A program made the translations under genes and the position numbers. The notes beneath the pieces were generated by a model that saw nothing but the letters and a program-made list of their open reading frames with translations, was not told the origin of the DNA and made no database searches. Shown piece by piece: positions 12,958 through 26,700 of a DNA stretch of 64,000 nt. Source of the DNA: Chamaecrista fasciculata (lineage: Eukaryota > Streptophyta > Magnoliopsida > Fabales > Fabaceae); contig QANZ01049192.1 in the NCBI GenBank assembly GCA_003254925.1, forward strand, positions 3,672 through 67,671. The letters run 5' to 3'. Position 1 is the first letter of the stretch. Each line of letters opens with the position of its first letter.

Positions 12958-13486
12958 GGTTAAACTGTACTTTTGGTTCTATAACTTTGACAAAAGTCTT
13001 AATTTGGTCCCAGAACTTTTTTGTTGTAATTTTGATCCCATAACTTTGATAAAGGTCTCGATTTGGTCCCATAACTTTTTTTGTTACAATTTTGATCCCA
13101 TAACTTCTGAAAACATCCCACAGTTGGTCCAAGTTGATTTCCATCTATTTTCTGTCGTTAAAAATGATCTGACATACTTAGTTGAATGATGACGTGACAA
13201 ATATGGGTGAAGTGGATTGAACGACAGATAATGGATAAAAATCAACTTGAGACCAATGGTGAGACGTTTTCAGAAATTATGGAACCAAAATTGCAACAAA
13301 AAAAATTATGGGACCAAAATTGCAACAAAAAAAATTATGAGACCAAATTGAGACCTTTGTCAAAGTAATGGGACTAAATTGAGACCTTTGTCAAAGTTAT
13401 GGGACTAAATTGAGACATTTGTCAAAGTTATGGGACCAAATTGAGACATTTATCAAAATTATGAGACCAAAAATATACTTTTAACC
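12958..13486. mobile_element. Mutator-like foldback MITE, family A, copy 2 (529 bp)
   Basis: It begins GGTTAAACTGTACTTTTGG and ends CCAAAAATATACTTTTAACC. Flanks TATATTATG (12949-12957) and TATATTACG (13487-13495) match at 8 of 9 positions. The right arm is enlarged by extra tandem copies of the 'gggactaaattgagacctttgtcaaagttat' unit, so this copy is longer than copy 1. Confidence 0.85.
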
Positions 13487-14751
13487 TATATTACGTGTGC
13501 TTAATTAACAGATTAGAAGTCAACAAGTTTCGGGGGCATCGTTGAAATTGCGAGATTTGTAGTGTAAGTTTAGGACAAAGGAAAAAGTAATTAATAAAAC
13601 AGTGGTGCATTTAATTATATATATTTATGATTATGATGATCTGATTAATAGGAAATTAGAGGGGCATAAGAGTGATTCCACTTCATGCTCTGATCTGATG
13701 CATGCAGTCGTTTTATTTGAGCTTTTTCAAGATCTTTCTTACACAAGCGAAGAAGAATCTCTTATCTTCTCTCGCGTCTCTCATTCATTCCCTTTATCCG
13801 ATCTTGTTTTTTTGCTTCACCGTTTAGTGTTTATGTCATTCCACTATAATTAATTCCACTTCCTCTCTGATTGTATACGATTTTGTTCACTAATCAGTTA
13901 AATTATTCTACGTTTTCATCCTCGATTTTGGTTTCGCTCAATCCAATTTCTTGGTTCGTGAAATCGATCACAAGCAAACTTAATTACAGCGAGAGCTCTT
14001 GATAGTAACGGGAATTTTATGCTATTCGCGGTGATCGGTGACTAAATTGCCCTTTGATTGTTGACCCTTGTAAAACGTTGTGAGCTTCGATTCCTTCCAG
14101 GTGTGATTTAAGTTTTAAATTAATTCGTTTATGTGATTAATTCGTAATTTTTGCCTCTTCGTGTTTATGATGGGATTAATTTTTGTTCTGTGTGTGTTCG
14201 CCGATGAATGCTAGAATAGAAGGACATGGAAATATCGAGTCATATTGTTGTAATTTTCTGTTTATATGTTTCGTCATTCTTCCTTCCTGCTTCGATTGTA
14301 CGCAGTATAATTTATTAATCGTCATTCGTTACATAAGTTAATATAAATCGAAATATAATATCCATCCATATATTTTCTTGGTACTCTGTATATTGGCCAC
14401 TGTTATACTGTGAAATTTAATAAGTTGGCAACCTAGCTATCACCAATGCTGACAATATTTTAAAAAAGTGTTGATGCATAAGTCACAACATGACACCTTA
14501 AATTGCATTTAGTTTTTACTTATTTTGTTGCATTGCAGGCAACATCATTCTGTTGTTCTGTTTTTGTTAGTATCAGTAATGTACTTTCTGCTTGTTAACA
14601 CCCATGAGACTATTTTCTGATAAAATCTCTAGTAATCATGAATTATGTAGAGTTATTTTTGCACTATAATGTTCTTTAGTTTCTAGGCAATGAATGACAT
14701 AGTCCTGAACTCCTGATTATCGCCTTTTTCTTTTCGGTTTGAGAATACAGT

Positions 14752-17455
14752 ATGGGTTCTCTGCAAGGACCAGTTCTGTGCCCCTCTGTTCGTGCTAAAT
14801 TAGCAGGATTTTGCAGTCTGCCTGCGATTGGACCAATAAATTCTAGGAGTATCAGGAGTGAATTTTGGGGGAACAAGGAACTCAGTGGCAGTAAAGCGAA
14901 GACGAGAATCCTCTCTTGTCAAATACATGTACGAAAGTACAAGACAGTGCAGTGTAGTTTCAATTCACCCTCCAATGGTAGCGGAAGTATGGCAGAAAAT
15001 TTCAATGAAAAGGATGAAGATTATGTTAACTCTAGTGTGGTTGAAGCTGGTATGTCGAGCAATTCTAAATTTTTTTTCTAAAAAATTGGAGTTCCCAGAT
15101 TTATATTGGTGATGATTTAAATTTGATTCTATGTATTACATTGTTTCTTTAGATTTCTGAATATAGCTCATCTTTCTTCATAAGAATAATTTTTACCTTG
15201 TCTTGTCAGTGGTAAAATCAATGTTGAGAATATTTAGTTGTTTCTTATCAAGTAGACTTGTTCATGCGATTGTGCTGTGCAGTTGAGGTGAAGAGTGGAA
15301 TGGATGGTTTTGTAGTCAAAATGAGGGATGGCAGGCACTTAAGATGTGTTCATAACAACCCTCAGGGAGGACATCTGCCAGATTATGCACCACATCCTGC
15401 TATTGTATTGAAGATGGAAGATGGGACTGGTCTACTTCTTCCAATAATTGTCTGTATGTCTCTCGTATTCTATATGCATATTATATTGTATCATAGAAAA
15501 ATTGTTCTTGAACCTTATATCTGACTCTGATGTTCATATATTCATTCCCCTGTATGTTTATGTACATCTTTGACTGCAGTGGAAATGCCAAGTGTGTTAC
15601 TGATGGCAGCAGTGCGCAATGTTCCCATAGTATGTGTTCTTTTTCAATTCCATTAAGTCCTTGTTCTATGTAACATAGCTTTATGGATATTGACTATTGG
15701 GTTGCTTTATCAGGCTAGACCTACCTTATATCAAGTAGTGAAGGAGATGATTGACAAGATGGGTTACGAAGTATGTTTTCTCCTTTTTTTTTTTTTTCTT
15801 TTGTTTGTAATCAGCTATTCCGGATTCTTTTTTTTTTTTGGCCAAAAGCTATTCCGGATTCTTTTACTATCTTTCCACCAGATTTTTGCGGTGATATTGA
15901 TAATGAAATAATTTTGTTTTCTGTTTCTACAGGTTAGAGTTGTCAGAGTGACTAAAAGAGTTCATGAGGCTTATTTTGCTCAATTATATCTTTCCAAGGC
16001 ATTTACTGACTTTGCACTCTCTTCTCCCATCCCCAGAACCCCTTCCCTAACCATTTTTTAAAGGATGGGATTAAAAATTACACAAATAACATTAACCCCA
16101 AGGAGTTTTGTGGCTTATCTTAATGCTTTTTTATAGGTCGGAAATGAGGCAGAATGCATGAGCTTTGACCTTCGACCTTCAGATGCTATCAACATTGCAG
16201 TAAGATGCAAGGTATAACCTTTGTGAATCCAGGCACACTATATACTTGAAGGTCATTTGTGCTCTGGATGTTGATTAAAAAAGAATTCAGGTGTTTTCAG
16301 AAGAAGAAAAAAAATAAACTATGGACTATTGTTGGTTTGTTTTGGAGTATGTTGCCCATTGTTGAACACAAACTTAACTTTTGCAAGAGGCTTATCTTCT
16401 ACTGTTTGAATTGTTCCACTTGTTTTGTAGGTACCAATACAAGTGAACAAGTACTTAGCATACAGTGATGGGATGAGAGTGATCGAATCTGGCAAACTGT
16501 TAACACATTCCCCTGGTTCGGATGGTTTATTATTTACTGAGCTTGACCGGTAATAAAAATACCCTTGAAGGAAATATTTGTTACCTTTTCTATGGTAAAA
16601 TTAAAGTACTAACTCATAGTGACATGTTTTCAGGCCGACTGGTCAGCCTTGCACTGAAACCGAGGAGTTTGGTCTTTTACACAACATGTTGAAAGCTGTT
16701 GTTGAAGAGCGCTATCAAGATGCTGGTAGTAATTTCATCTCTGTCTAACTATCTATTATTGGCTTCTTTTTTTTTTTTCAAGTTTTGGAACCTTGATTAT
16801 CCACCCTCTATTATTTCTATAGTAATTATGATGTATGACTAAAGTGCTACCTTTTGGACATTGCTTGAAGGATGACCCAAGTGAATAGCATTAGTTTCAT
16901 CTTGTCCTTATAGTTGAAATAATATCAACTTGTAAATTCCCCATATTCCCATCTCCATTACCCATTTATATGACAATTTGAACTGGTATGTATCTGTACA
17001 TGGATATCAAGTCTGTGTTAGTATGTCCCTTAACTTGTAATCATCACAGCATGTTTTGGCCATATATTGTATCAATGGAGATTTTATACATCTTTGACTC
17101 TTTTTTTTATCTTGTTTTCAAGTCTTTCCTTGCTGACCATGATTACTGATATATAATTCTGGGAATCCACTATATGGATTTTAGCAATAGCACGAATTGT
17201 ACTTCCTTGACGTTACAACGCTAACATCTCATGTTTCTGATTCTTATTTCAGCATTGTGGAGGGACAAGCTTAATAAACTTAGGGCTGGAAAAAACGCGA
17301 ATAACAGGTATGACGTTTCATTAGTGTTCTGCTTCAGCCCTGTAATTAAGTCATCTTCCTATCCCCTCGTTTCCCAATGATTGATTATATAAATTGAATC
17401 ATCCTTACAATAACAATTGACAAATCTTATTTGTTGCAGATCCTGGACACTTTAA
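14752..17455 (+). CDS. BBD1: Bifunctional nuclease, BBD family (BFN/DUF151 plus UVR domain)
   Basis: Ten exons: 14752-15049, 15283-15453, 15580-15629, 15714-15770, 15933-15998, 16137-16211, 16431-16549, 16634-16725, 17253-17307 and 17440-17455, giving 332 residues. The bifunctional-nuclease domain runs from about VEVKSGMDGF (residue 100) through RPSDAINIAVRCKVPI, and a UVR-like motif near the C-terminus includes VVEERYQDAALWRDKLNKL. Family members degrade RNA and DNA; Arabidopsis BBD1 is tied to basal defence and ABA or drought responses. The start fits the family's N-terminus (MGSLQGPVLC) and directly follows a likely leader-intron acceptor. One intron (15999-16136) begins GC instead of GT: frame and the conserved LYLSK/VGNEAEC junction leave no GT alternative. 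BBD1 versus BBD2 was not resolved. Confidence 0.93.
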
Positions 17456-19521
17456 ATTGTAGATAAATCGTATACTTGAAAGTGGATGGGATTCGCTACA
17501 GCAAATATATAGCAGTCATCATATTCCTCCCTCCCTACCTCCTCCTACTTATTTGCGCTATATATATATATATTTATATGCCTGTGAATATTTGTATATA
17601 GAAAACATTAATGCTAAATGCTAATGTAGGAGCGTATCGTCACGCGAATTGCTTGATTCTGCATTTTCGTTTTCCTACAATCCTCACCAGTTAATAATAT
17701 ATGTGATGGTTGGACATAAAGCTATATATATTAGTCAATTATTTTCTTCTTATGTTTCATAATTCATTCTTTGGTTCTAGATAAAACTCATTGGAATTCG
17801 TCACTATTGCATACGCTGAGAATCAATGAGAAATTTATGTATGTCAGTGTCACACAATGATCATTGAACCCCACCCAAAAGAAAAGGAGATAGACCCACC
17901 TCAATACCTCATCGTTAGATCAAACCACGCGAGTTTTTCTCTATCTTTTTAAAATTATAATATTATGGTAGTAAAATCTCAAAAGGCAATAGGGTTTTAG
18001 TATTGAGAAAAATTGAAAAGAAAGCTTTACAGATTTACGGAAAGCGCGTATTCTCCTCTTAATAAATCCCAGTTGTTTAGTGCTAATCATTACATGATTA
18101 ATGAATTTGTACTTTTGTGGGACACGGAGTGACAACTGACAAGGAATAAAAACATGTTGCATGGCATAATTATAAATTGATACATCAAATTTTAAAAATA
18201 ATAAACGGTCTTATAATAAACTCGCTATGATTTTCTTTAAATAAAAAATTAATACTCTCTTTCCTACGTGAAGAGTTTCACAAAAATTTAGCGGTAGGTA
18301 TTGATCGACATTTCTAAAGCGAATATATTATGAGTCATCCATTAATAATGGCAATTTAATCTTAAATTTATAACAACTTTCGGTATTATTAATATAGTCA
18401 CAATATACTTTCCCCTCATGATTACAACAAATATACAACAGTCTATCATCAATCTATCAAATTATTCAAGAGTCTTTTCTCTTTTGAAAAAAAAAATAGT
18501 GAGGAGAAAATACCTATCTTTTAAGATTACAATTTTATTTTGTAGTGTAAAAATAATTACATAAAAGAGTAAATAGAAAAGAGTGAATCCGCCCCTAACC
18601 GCCACCGATGACTATTCCCGCCAATGCTAACTTTACATAACAAAGGTAGACCCACTTGGAGACAGCGTGGGACTTCGCCACGTGGCTCTATTATTCATTA
18701 TCTACTTTAACTTTTTACCTTCAAGTTTTTATTCGGGAAAAAGTATTTTATATTTTGATTAATTTTATTATTTATTTTTATTTTAGTTAAATATTAATGA
18801 TAAAATCTATGTGGATAACGATATATAATGTAAAATTGATAAGGAAAGAAATTCAAATCCTAAGTCAAATTAAAAAATAAGATGCAGTTAACCACATGAG
18901 TGTGGCGTAGTGGTTCCTCACTCGGTCTTTTAACCAAGTGGTGGGGTTCGAATCCCACATTTGGGAATGAAAAACATTATATGAACCCGAAACGGAGGGG
19001 CTAGTCACTGTCCCGACGACTTGGGTTATATTAAAAAAAAGATGAAGTTTGTTGTTAATTTATTAAAAAAATTAATCAAAGTATAAAATTGACGAAAATG
19101 TGAAAAATTGGAGACTAAATTGATGGTTTGTGTAAAGTTTGGGATCAAATTAGTACTTTTGCCTTTTTTTACTTTTAAGTAACTTATTAATCATTATGAA
19201 CTTCAATTTTTGAACGTTTTCAGTTTTCACCTTTCATCGTCCTTCAGTTTTCTTCTGCCGACACCGTCTAATTTCTATCTTTACCGTCTCGGAATCCGAT
19301 TGACCATATCATCGAACCTGTACTGTAAGAGTAATCAGAGAAAAATTAAAGAAAGAAAGAAAGGAAAAGAAAAAAAAAAAAAAAGAGAAGAAAAATTCCA
19401 TAATTATAAATTCCATTTTCGCTGTGGTTTAGGTAGCTCCTCTTTCACAAAAGAATCCAGAATTGAGGGTTTTGATGCTTCATGTAGTCTGTGACTTCGA
19501 TCTTCACTTTACAATCTCGAC
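17456..19521. other. Spacer between the BBD and SEC14 genes
   Basis: No gene is supported. It includes the BBD 3' UTR, a tRNA-derived SINE at 18890-19038 and, from about 19200 on, the probable 5' leader of the SEC14 gene with CT-rich and A-rich tracts. Sequences around 18736 and 19163 look like weak inverted ends of an older element into which the SINE inserted. Confidence 0.5.
18890..19038 (+). mobile_element. tRNA-derived SINE with intact pol III boxes (149 bp)
   Basis: An A box, TGGCGTAGTGG (18903-18913), and a perfect B box, GGTTCGAATCC (18945-18955), lie 31 bp apart. Between them is a tRNA-like anticodon arm CTCGG-TCTTTTA-ACCAAG, suggesting a tRNA-Lys(TTT) ancestor. The acceptor stem is not formed, so it is not a tRNA gene. 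The copy ends in an A run, and flanks AAGATGCAGTT (18879-18889) and AAGATGAAGTT (19039-19049) form a 10-of-11 target-site duplication. Confidence 0.82.
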
Positions 19522-22500
19522 ATGTCCGGGCCGCTTGATCGGTTCGCACGGCCTTGTGAGTAATTTGATTTTTTCAAACTACATTTAATTTGATTCTTTT
19601 TTTCCTTTTCAATTTGCTTATCGGAAGTATTTTGAATTGCATATTTTCTGAAACCTGAATTCATGTGCTGATTAATCATAGTCATCGAGATGAATTCCCT
19701 TTTTATGGATTACGTTACACGTTTCATCTGGATCTTAAATTTATTCGCCCGATGCGAATGAGCTGAATTTAGTTCGAGTAGATATTCCGAAGATTTTAAT
19801 TTGGAATTAACTTTCATCGAACACTCGATCCTCGTGCTTATATATATGGACTTAAGAAACGGATAATGTATTTTGTTATTTACTTATTTATAGTATTCAG
19901 TGCTATATAATTGCAATGTTTTGGATTTACTGCTACGATTCTGATGAACTTATAAGAAATAGTCGAAATCCCCTGGTCAATTGTCGTTAACTGTTTTTTT
20001 ATTCTGCATTTGCCTATAATTCTGAAATGGGTTTCTCTGAAGTACATAAATGGTATTTCAAGTTGAAGTATATCTAATTTGGGTTGGTTTATTAGGTTTT
20101 GAAGGGTTCTCTGGTCATGATGAACGCAGAGAGCGGAAATCAGACATTGAGAACTCTGAGGATGATAGGCGGACAAGAATTGGTAGTTTGAAAAAGAAAG
20201 CAATAAATGCTTCAAGCAGATTCAGACATTCTCTCAAGAAGAAAGGTAAGAGAAAAAGTGCCAGTAGGAGCAATTCTGTTTCCATTGAGGATGTTCGAGA
20301 TGTTAAGGAGCTTCAAGCAGTGGAGGCATTTCGACATGCACTTATGTCAGATAACTTGTTGCCTCCGAAACATGATGACTATCATATGTTATTGAGGTTG
20401 CTGTCCCTTATTCCTTATCGTTTATATTTAAGAATCTCCAATAAACATGGTATATTTTTTTATACTGTGGATAAGCGTGGTCACACCACACCAGGCGTGT
20501 GATTAATAACTACTATGGCACTACTGTGATTTAACAGTTAATTATTGGTTCCATTCACGGCCTCTAATATTTCAAACTACAGATAACTTAGTAATATGTT
20601 AATCAAGACTTCATGTTGTAGATACATGGCCTCTTTGGATAGTTGTTAACTTGAAATTAACGAGTTTCATAAGCAGGTTGCTGATTCATCTGGTTTTGTG
20701 GTTCAAAAATGTAATTAACTAATGTTATTGCAGATTCCTGAAAGCAAGGAAGTTTGATATTGAGAAAGCAAAGCACATGTGGGCCAACATGATTCAATGG
20801 AGGAAAGACTATGGTACAGATACAATAATGGAGGTAAGTCATCAGTTGTGAAAAATCTGCCCAGCCATTTACTTTGTTTTCTTCTTTCAGCTAATCATGT
20901 TATACTACTCTGCATTTATGATATGAAATTCTCTCTTTCTCTTTCTTTATCTTTAGGATTTTGAGTTCAACGAGTTGGATAAAGTACTGCAGTACTACCC
21001 ACATGGTTATCATGGCGTGGATAAGGAAGGAAAACCTGTTTATATTGAGAGGCTAGGAAAAGTTGATCCCAGTAAGCTAATGCAAGTGACTACCATCGAA
21101 AGATATCTAAGATATCACGTTCAAGGCTTTGAGAAAACATTTGCTGTTAAGTTTCCAGCTTGTTCTATTGCTGCTAAGAGGCACATAGATTCAAGTACAA
21201 CAATTTTGGATGTTCAAGGCGTGGTATGACGACTGTTTAAATGATAATAAAAGTGTCCTAGGATCCATTTTGTTGAGACTTTGGTTTTCATTACTGTTCT
21301 GCATTTTTCTTTCTAGGGTTTCAAAAACTTTACCAAATCTGCACGGGAGCTCATCATACAACTGCAGAAGATTGATGGTGATTACTACCCGGAAGTATGT
21401 AATTTCTATCATCAGTTTTTTTCCTGGTTTCCAATTCTTTGTGGCCTCTGATGTTACATATCGTTCGTTCATATCATCTAACATGCTTATATGATACTAT
21501 GTAGACACTAAGCCGTATGTTTATCATCAATGCTGGTCCTGGTTTTAAGCTGCTCTGGAATACAGTGAAATCATTTCTTGATCCCAAAACTACTTCAAAG
21601 ATTCATGTATGTATGTGTTAATTTTTTATATAATTCAGAGTTGTAGACTATTTCATTGAAGCAATAATTTTCAACAGTTCATAAGTATAAGCTGTAGCTA
21701 TGGGAGATTAATTTATACTTGAATTTTCTGTAAGGTTCTTGGCAACAAGTTCCAGAGTAAATTACTTGAAATTATTGATGCAAGGTAATTATATTTAATT
21801 CTTATAATGAGATTATATATCTGTCAAATTATTTTGTCATTTGAGATTTCTGATTATCCTTGGAATTGTTCAGTGAGCTGCCAGAATTTCTAGGTGGTAG
21901 CTGTACTTGCATAGATCAGGGTGGTTGCATGAGGTCTGATAAAGGGCCATGGCAGGACCCAGATATTTTGAAGGTTTGTTGCTTTTCTCATTAAATTGTT
22001 TTTCACCAATAGTGGTTTTCTCTCTCACTACTCAGCTTAATAGCTTATATCTGACTCAGTTGAGACTGTTGTACATGCAGATGATTCTTAGTGGTGAAGT
22101 GCAATGTTCCAGACAAATAGTAACAGTTTCTAATGACGAGGGAAGGGTGATTGAATGTGACAAGACCAGTTATTCAATGGTCAGGTTTCCTGTACCATCT
22201 GATCTCTGACACTGCCTGAATTATAACTTTAAATTATTAAATTTGAGAACCAGTCATAATATTCATTTACTTTTGTTTTACTTTTTTTGGTTTATGATAA
22301 CAGATAAGAAGTAGTGATACATCTACAGCAGAATCAGGATCTGAAGTTGAAGATATTACTTCTCCCAAAGCAAGTAGCAATTACATAAACCCTAGGTTGA
22401 CTCCAGTGCGGGAAGAAGTAAGTGGCCAAGGTTATTTATTAAGAAGAATAGGGAAATGGACACTGATCAATTTTCTGTTGGGGATATATAGACTTTGATT

Positions 22501-23787
22501 TATTCATACAAGTTATATTCTATTTTCCAGTGTCTTGTGACCACTTGATTTTTCATTTTACATGAAAGTATTATATTGACATCAAGGTTGCAAAATATTG
22601 TAACAATTCAATTCAACTACATTGTTTTTGTCCAGGCTAGATTGATTGGTAAAGCTAATCTTGCTGGAGGCTTCTCTGAATATGATGAAAATGTCCCCAT
22701 AGTTGACAAGGTTGTTGATGTTTGGTGGAAGGAGAAGCAAGCAATACCTCAAACTTCAATGGGCTGTACAGGTAGAACTTTAGTGCATCTTCCCTGAACT
22801 GTTTCCTCTTAAGTTGTGTCAATATGCCATTGTTATGGATATCATTATTATTCAAAGAAAAAAATGTTTATATATATATATATATATATTTAATTTTTGG
22901 CAGATACTTCTCCGTCAAGTACTGAAAAATCTCCTCATGGAATCTGTGCCTATATTTGGGCTGTTATAGTGGGCTTCTTTGTTGCCCTGTTTAAGTTTGC
23001 CTCTTCATTAGCATTTCGTGTCACTAAAGGAACCCGGGAGCCTGAATCTGATTTTGTTCAGAACATGCCTAACATTACTAATGAGCCAATATGCAAGGAT
23101 ACATCTCGCCCTCCTTCACCTGCTCCTGGATTCTCAAAGACAGACCTTGTTTCATCTGCCTTAAAGCGACTAGGTGATCTTGAAGAGAAAGTTGACATGC
23201 TACAGGCAAAACCTAGTGCAATGCCATATGAAAAAGAAGAGCTGCTAAATGCTGCAGTTTATCGAGTTGATGCATTGGAAGCAGAGTTGATTGCTACAAA
23301 GAAGGTAACCGGATTTCATTTTGAAAACATATTGTTTGCTTCAGGCTGTGGGATAGCAATTCCTGTTGTTCTATTCAGTCTCAAAAATCTATGTTGTATG
23401 CTTGATTCTGGAGCTACAACATTTACTTCTATCAAGTCTTCATTTCATTATTAATTTTTATAAAAGCTCCAAGAATATCTTATGTATTAAATTATTAATC
23501 CCAAGTTTACATACTTTTGACTTGCCTATCTAAATATCTCTGGTATATATATATATAACGTCCGTTTTGTCTTTCCCAAATAGGCTTTATACGAAGCTTT
23601 GATAAGACAAGAGGAACTTCTGGCATACATAGACAGGCAGGAGGAAAGCAAATCTAAGGTAAGCCAAAGATATTTGAATCTCTGTTTGCATTAAAAAAAT
23701 ATATGTAATCCAAGTGTTCTTTATCTCACTGCATGGAAGTGAAACTGACAAGTCCAATTTGTAAAGCAGAAACTGGTTTGCTGGTGA
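19522..23787 (+). CDS. SEC14-type phosphatidylinositol/phosphatidylcholine transfer protein (SFH family)
   Basis: Fourteen exons: 19522-19555, 20096-20396, 20734-20833, 20957-21223, 21317-21394, 21505-21606, 21735-21784, 21874-21973, 22081-22179, 22304-22417, 22636-22771, 22904-23304, 23584-23658 and 23770-23787, giving 624 residues. The start [18 protein letters not shown] is the family's conserved N-terminus and is split by intron 1. Residues about 90-145 form the CRAL-TRIO N-lobe ([20 protein letters not shown]), and about 150-330 the SEC14 lipid-binding lobe ([42 protein letters not shown]). The C-terminal nodulin-like part has a hydrophobic segment near 473-498 and a coiled-coil stretch. 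A five-residue last exon encodes KLVCW, the basic-Cys-Trp tail of this family. These proteins present phosphatidylinositol for phosphoinositide synthesis at membranes in polarised growth. Which SFH member it is remains open. Confidence 0.93.
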
Positions 23788-26700
23788 GAAAACTGTACAG
23801 GACGGGACAAATGAGTGAAATGAAGGATATTTTACGTCTTTCTTAATTGTGTACTCGAGCTGCTATAGAAAGAATCTTGCTTCAAGTTGGTTGTCGTCAA
23901 CATTTTCTTGTATTGATGGTGTAATTAAATGTTCTTGTCAATGACTACTACCTATTTTCGCCTCTTTTACATATCCTGGACAAGTGTTATAATAATATAA
24001 TTCTACATAATAAAGTGATGGATTATAAGACTACAGTCTATGGTGGTACGAGTATGTATATTTTAGAAGTGGAACCTCTGGATTTGACTCTCTGGAATTT
24101 CGTTTTCTGATGTCTAAATTCTTTCTTTTTGCTAGGCAAAAGAGAGCGTAAAAGAGTCTATTTGTACAAAGTTACCCCTCTATCACATAAAACTATGAAA
24201 CTATGTTAATGCTATAGTCAACTTTAGGATTTTTATATTTTGGCTTAACTATATATATTAACAATTTTTTTTTGTCTTTTAACAAAAAAACAAAGTTTTT
24301 TTTGTCACAACTCACAATAAATATATTTATATAGTTTTAAAAAATTTTATTTAGGTTAAATATATCATGATATATTTAAATTTGAATGAGATTTTTATTT
24401 TTCAAAAGATAATTATACTATCTCTAAAAAGTCTATTTTCATATTTGAAATTTTAATTTTTAGAACTATATAATATTAAAATTAATAGTTATATTTTATT
24501 ATGAGTATATATTATACGGGTGAAAAATTAATTATGTGTTTTAGTTAAGTTTAAGCTTAATATTTATAATATTTACTAAAAATTTAATTATAAAAAATAT
24601 TTAATATTAAATAACATAAAAAATTCATATAACACTTGTCAAAATGTGAACGATAATTCTTATTTAATATATTATGTAAATGTGAAGAATCTCAGGATTT
24701 TTTTTGTTAACATTTTTTTATTCAAATACTTTTGAAAATCAAAAAGGGAAAGCTCGACTATTACAAAGTTGGATTAGACTGTTACAAAGTTGGATTAGAC
24801 TGTTTTATTTTTGACACGTCATGAGTCATGAGCTAATAAAATACTCATATGTGAAAAAGTTAATTGTAGGTAACTAGTAATGTAATTTCATATATAATTT
24901 TGATTAGTTAAAAATATTATTATTTTTTTATTATTTTTTAATATTAAATTTCGTTAATAGTTATAATTATGTCATATTAATAATTATATTTCATGTGAAA
25001 AAACTTTGTATCGTAGACTATCCTAATAAAATTTGCGAGGGACACCGCGTTTATTCGTGAATGTTCACATGGGTTGTGAACCGCCATGATGAACCACTTA
25101 GCATGAGCATGGTCACGTGTCTTGTTACATTTGCACCCTCTTCGTCACACTCACTTGCTTCGTGACTCATCCAACTTTTCTTTTCTTCCCTTTCTTTCTA
25201 CCTTTTTGGTGACAACTCCACAATCATTAAACAAACAAATGTCTATAAATTACAGTGAAAGAAGTCATCCATAAATAATGAATCTGTTGTCTTTTACCGT
25301 TTCATTTTCACCGTCATAGATACTGTTCTGTTTCTGCGTGGTGAAAATCGTGGCCTATCTTAACTTAGAGATTATGTTAGAGGAAATTTACTATTTAGTC
25401 CCTCCTTTCTCACAGTTTCGACTATTTGGTCTCTGCATTTTTGAAATAGACTATTTGGTCCCTCAAAAATTACAAATGTCAATTTGTTAGTCTCTATAGC
25501 ATATCTCTGTTAATAACACTGATGATCTAGCCGTTAAGTGCACATACGACACGTTAAACGCCACATATTTAACTATTTGAGATCACTTAGGATTTGAGAT
25601 TTGTAAATGCTTCAATAGTTTATACCTTATGAAGCTTTAGATAAGACAAATATTCAAGTCTTACTCAATTTTAGGCCGATTTAATTGTGTTTGTTGGTTT
25701 GGCTAAGTTGGTTTAGATGATTAAAATGTCAAAGTAACATTTAACAGGTGTCATGCAAGTATTTAACGTTCACTTCATCAAGTAATTTAATGGAGGGACT
25801 AAATAATTGACGATTATGATAAATAAAGAATTGAGTAATCTATTTTAATAAATGAGAGATTAATTCATTGACTCAGTAAAAAATGAGGGACCAAATAGTA
25901 AGTTTTCTCATTATGTTATATACGAATAAAGCAACGTGGGACACACTAGGTGACGGATCCAAGTTCACTTCTTAAACAATCATATTTTATTAGTTTCTTT
26001 GAAATCCTCATATACTAATTGAGTGGCCATTGCCTTGGTGATAAGTGTAACTGACAGATATTTGTTTGGACATGTGAAAAGTCCAAATAAGTTAAAAGGA
26101 ACAATTTATTCATTACAAGTCAAGGAAATTAATAACTCAAACCGTAACGTAAGGTGGGCAATAAAAATTTGTAGGAAATTTATGGAAAGCCTTTGCGATA
26201 TTTGAAGAAGTGGGATAAGTAATAGTGAAGGAGATTGTGACAACGCAACAATGTGGGGTTTATGATACAGTACTTATTAGGTGCTACCTCTCAAAACTCA
26301 AAAGTATTCAAATATAATATTCATTCAGTGTCTGACTCTGTGATTTACAGAGTTACGTCATCGTCTCAATCATTCAAGTTCTCTTCCATGAGACAATCAC
26401 CTTCACCTCCTTAAATATCTAACCACGTAACGCAAATAAAAATATTACAAGTTTGATAAAATAATAGCTCGATTGTCAGATAGAGAATGTTAGCACCGTG
26501 AGGGAGTAGTATATATATTGTTCCTTCATGTTCAAATTAGAGACAAATTAAAGTAAGTTTTAAATTGTGAGATTAATGATATGTCTCATATCATATAAAA
26601 ATAGAAAGATTAAGGGTATTTAAGTTGTGAAGTTCTCTTATTTAATAAATTTAATTTTTAGAATGAATTCTACTTATGGTTCCGCATTATTTTACAAAAT

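Larger units (their letters stand above)
11199..14751. other. Spacer between the bHLH gene and the BBD nuclease gene
   Basis: No coding gene is supported. The stretch holds a perfect hairpin at 11612-11644, family A copy 2 at 12958-13486, and the likely 5' leader of the BBD gene. The leader seems to have an intron: a donor follows TTCCAG at about 14101, and an acceptor ATACAG at 14741-14750 sits one base before the start codon. Confidence 0.55.

Noticed and set aside
18896..18965. tRNA-Lys gene
   Set aside because: A and B boxes and a TTT anticodon loop are present, but the acceptor stem does not pair, and the body continues to an A run with a flanking duplication, so it is a SINE.
24136..24199. 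Alternative last exon of the SEC14 gene after GCTAG
   Set aside because: It gives an unrelated tail, whereas the exon at 23770-23787 encodes KLVCW, the expected C-terminus of the family.
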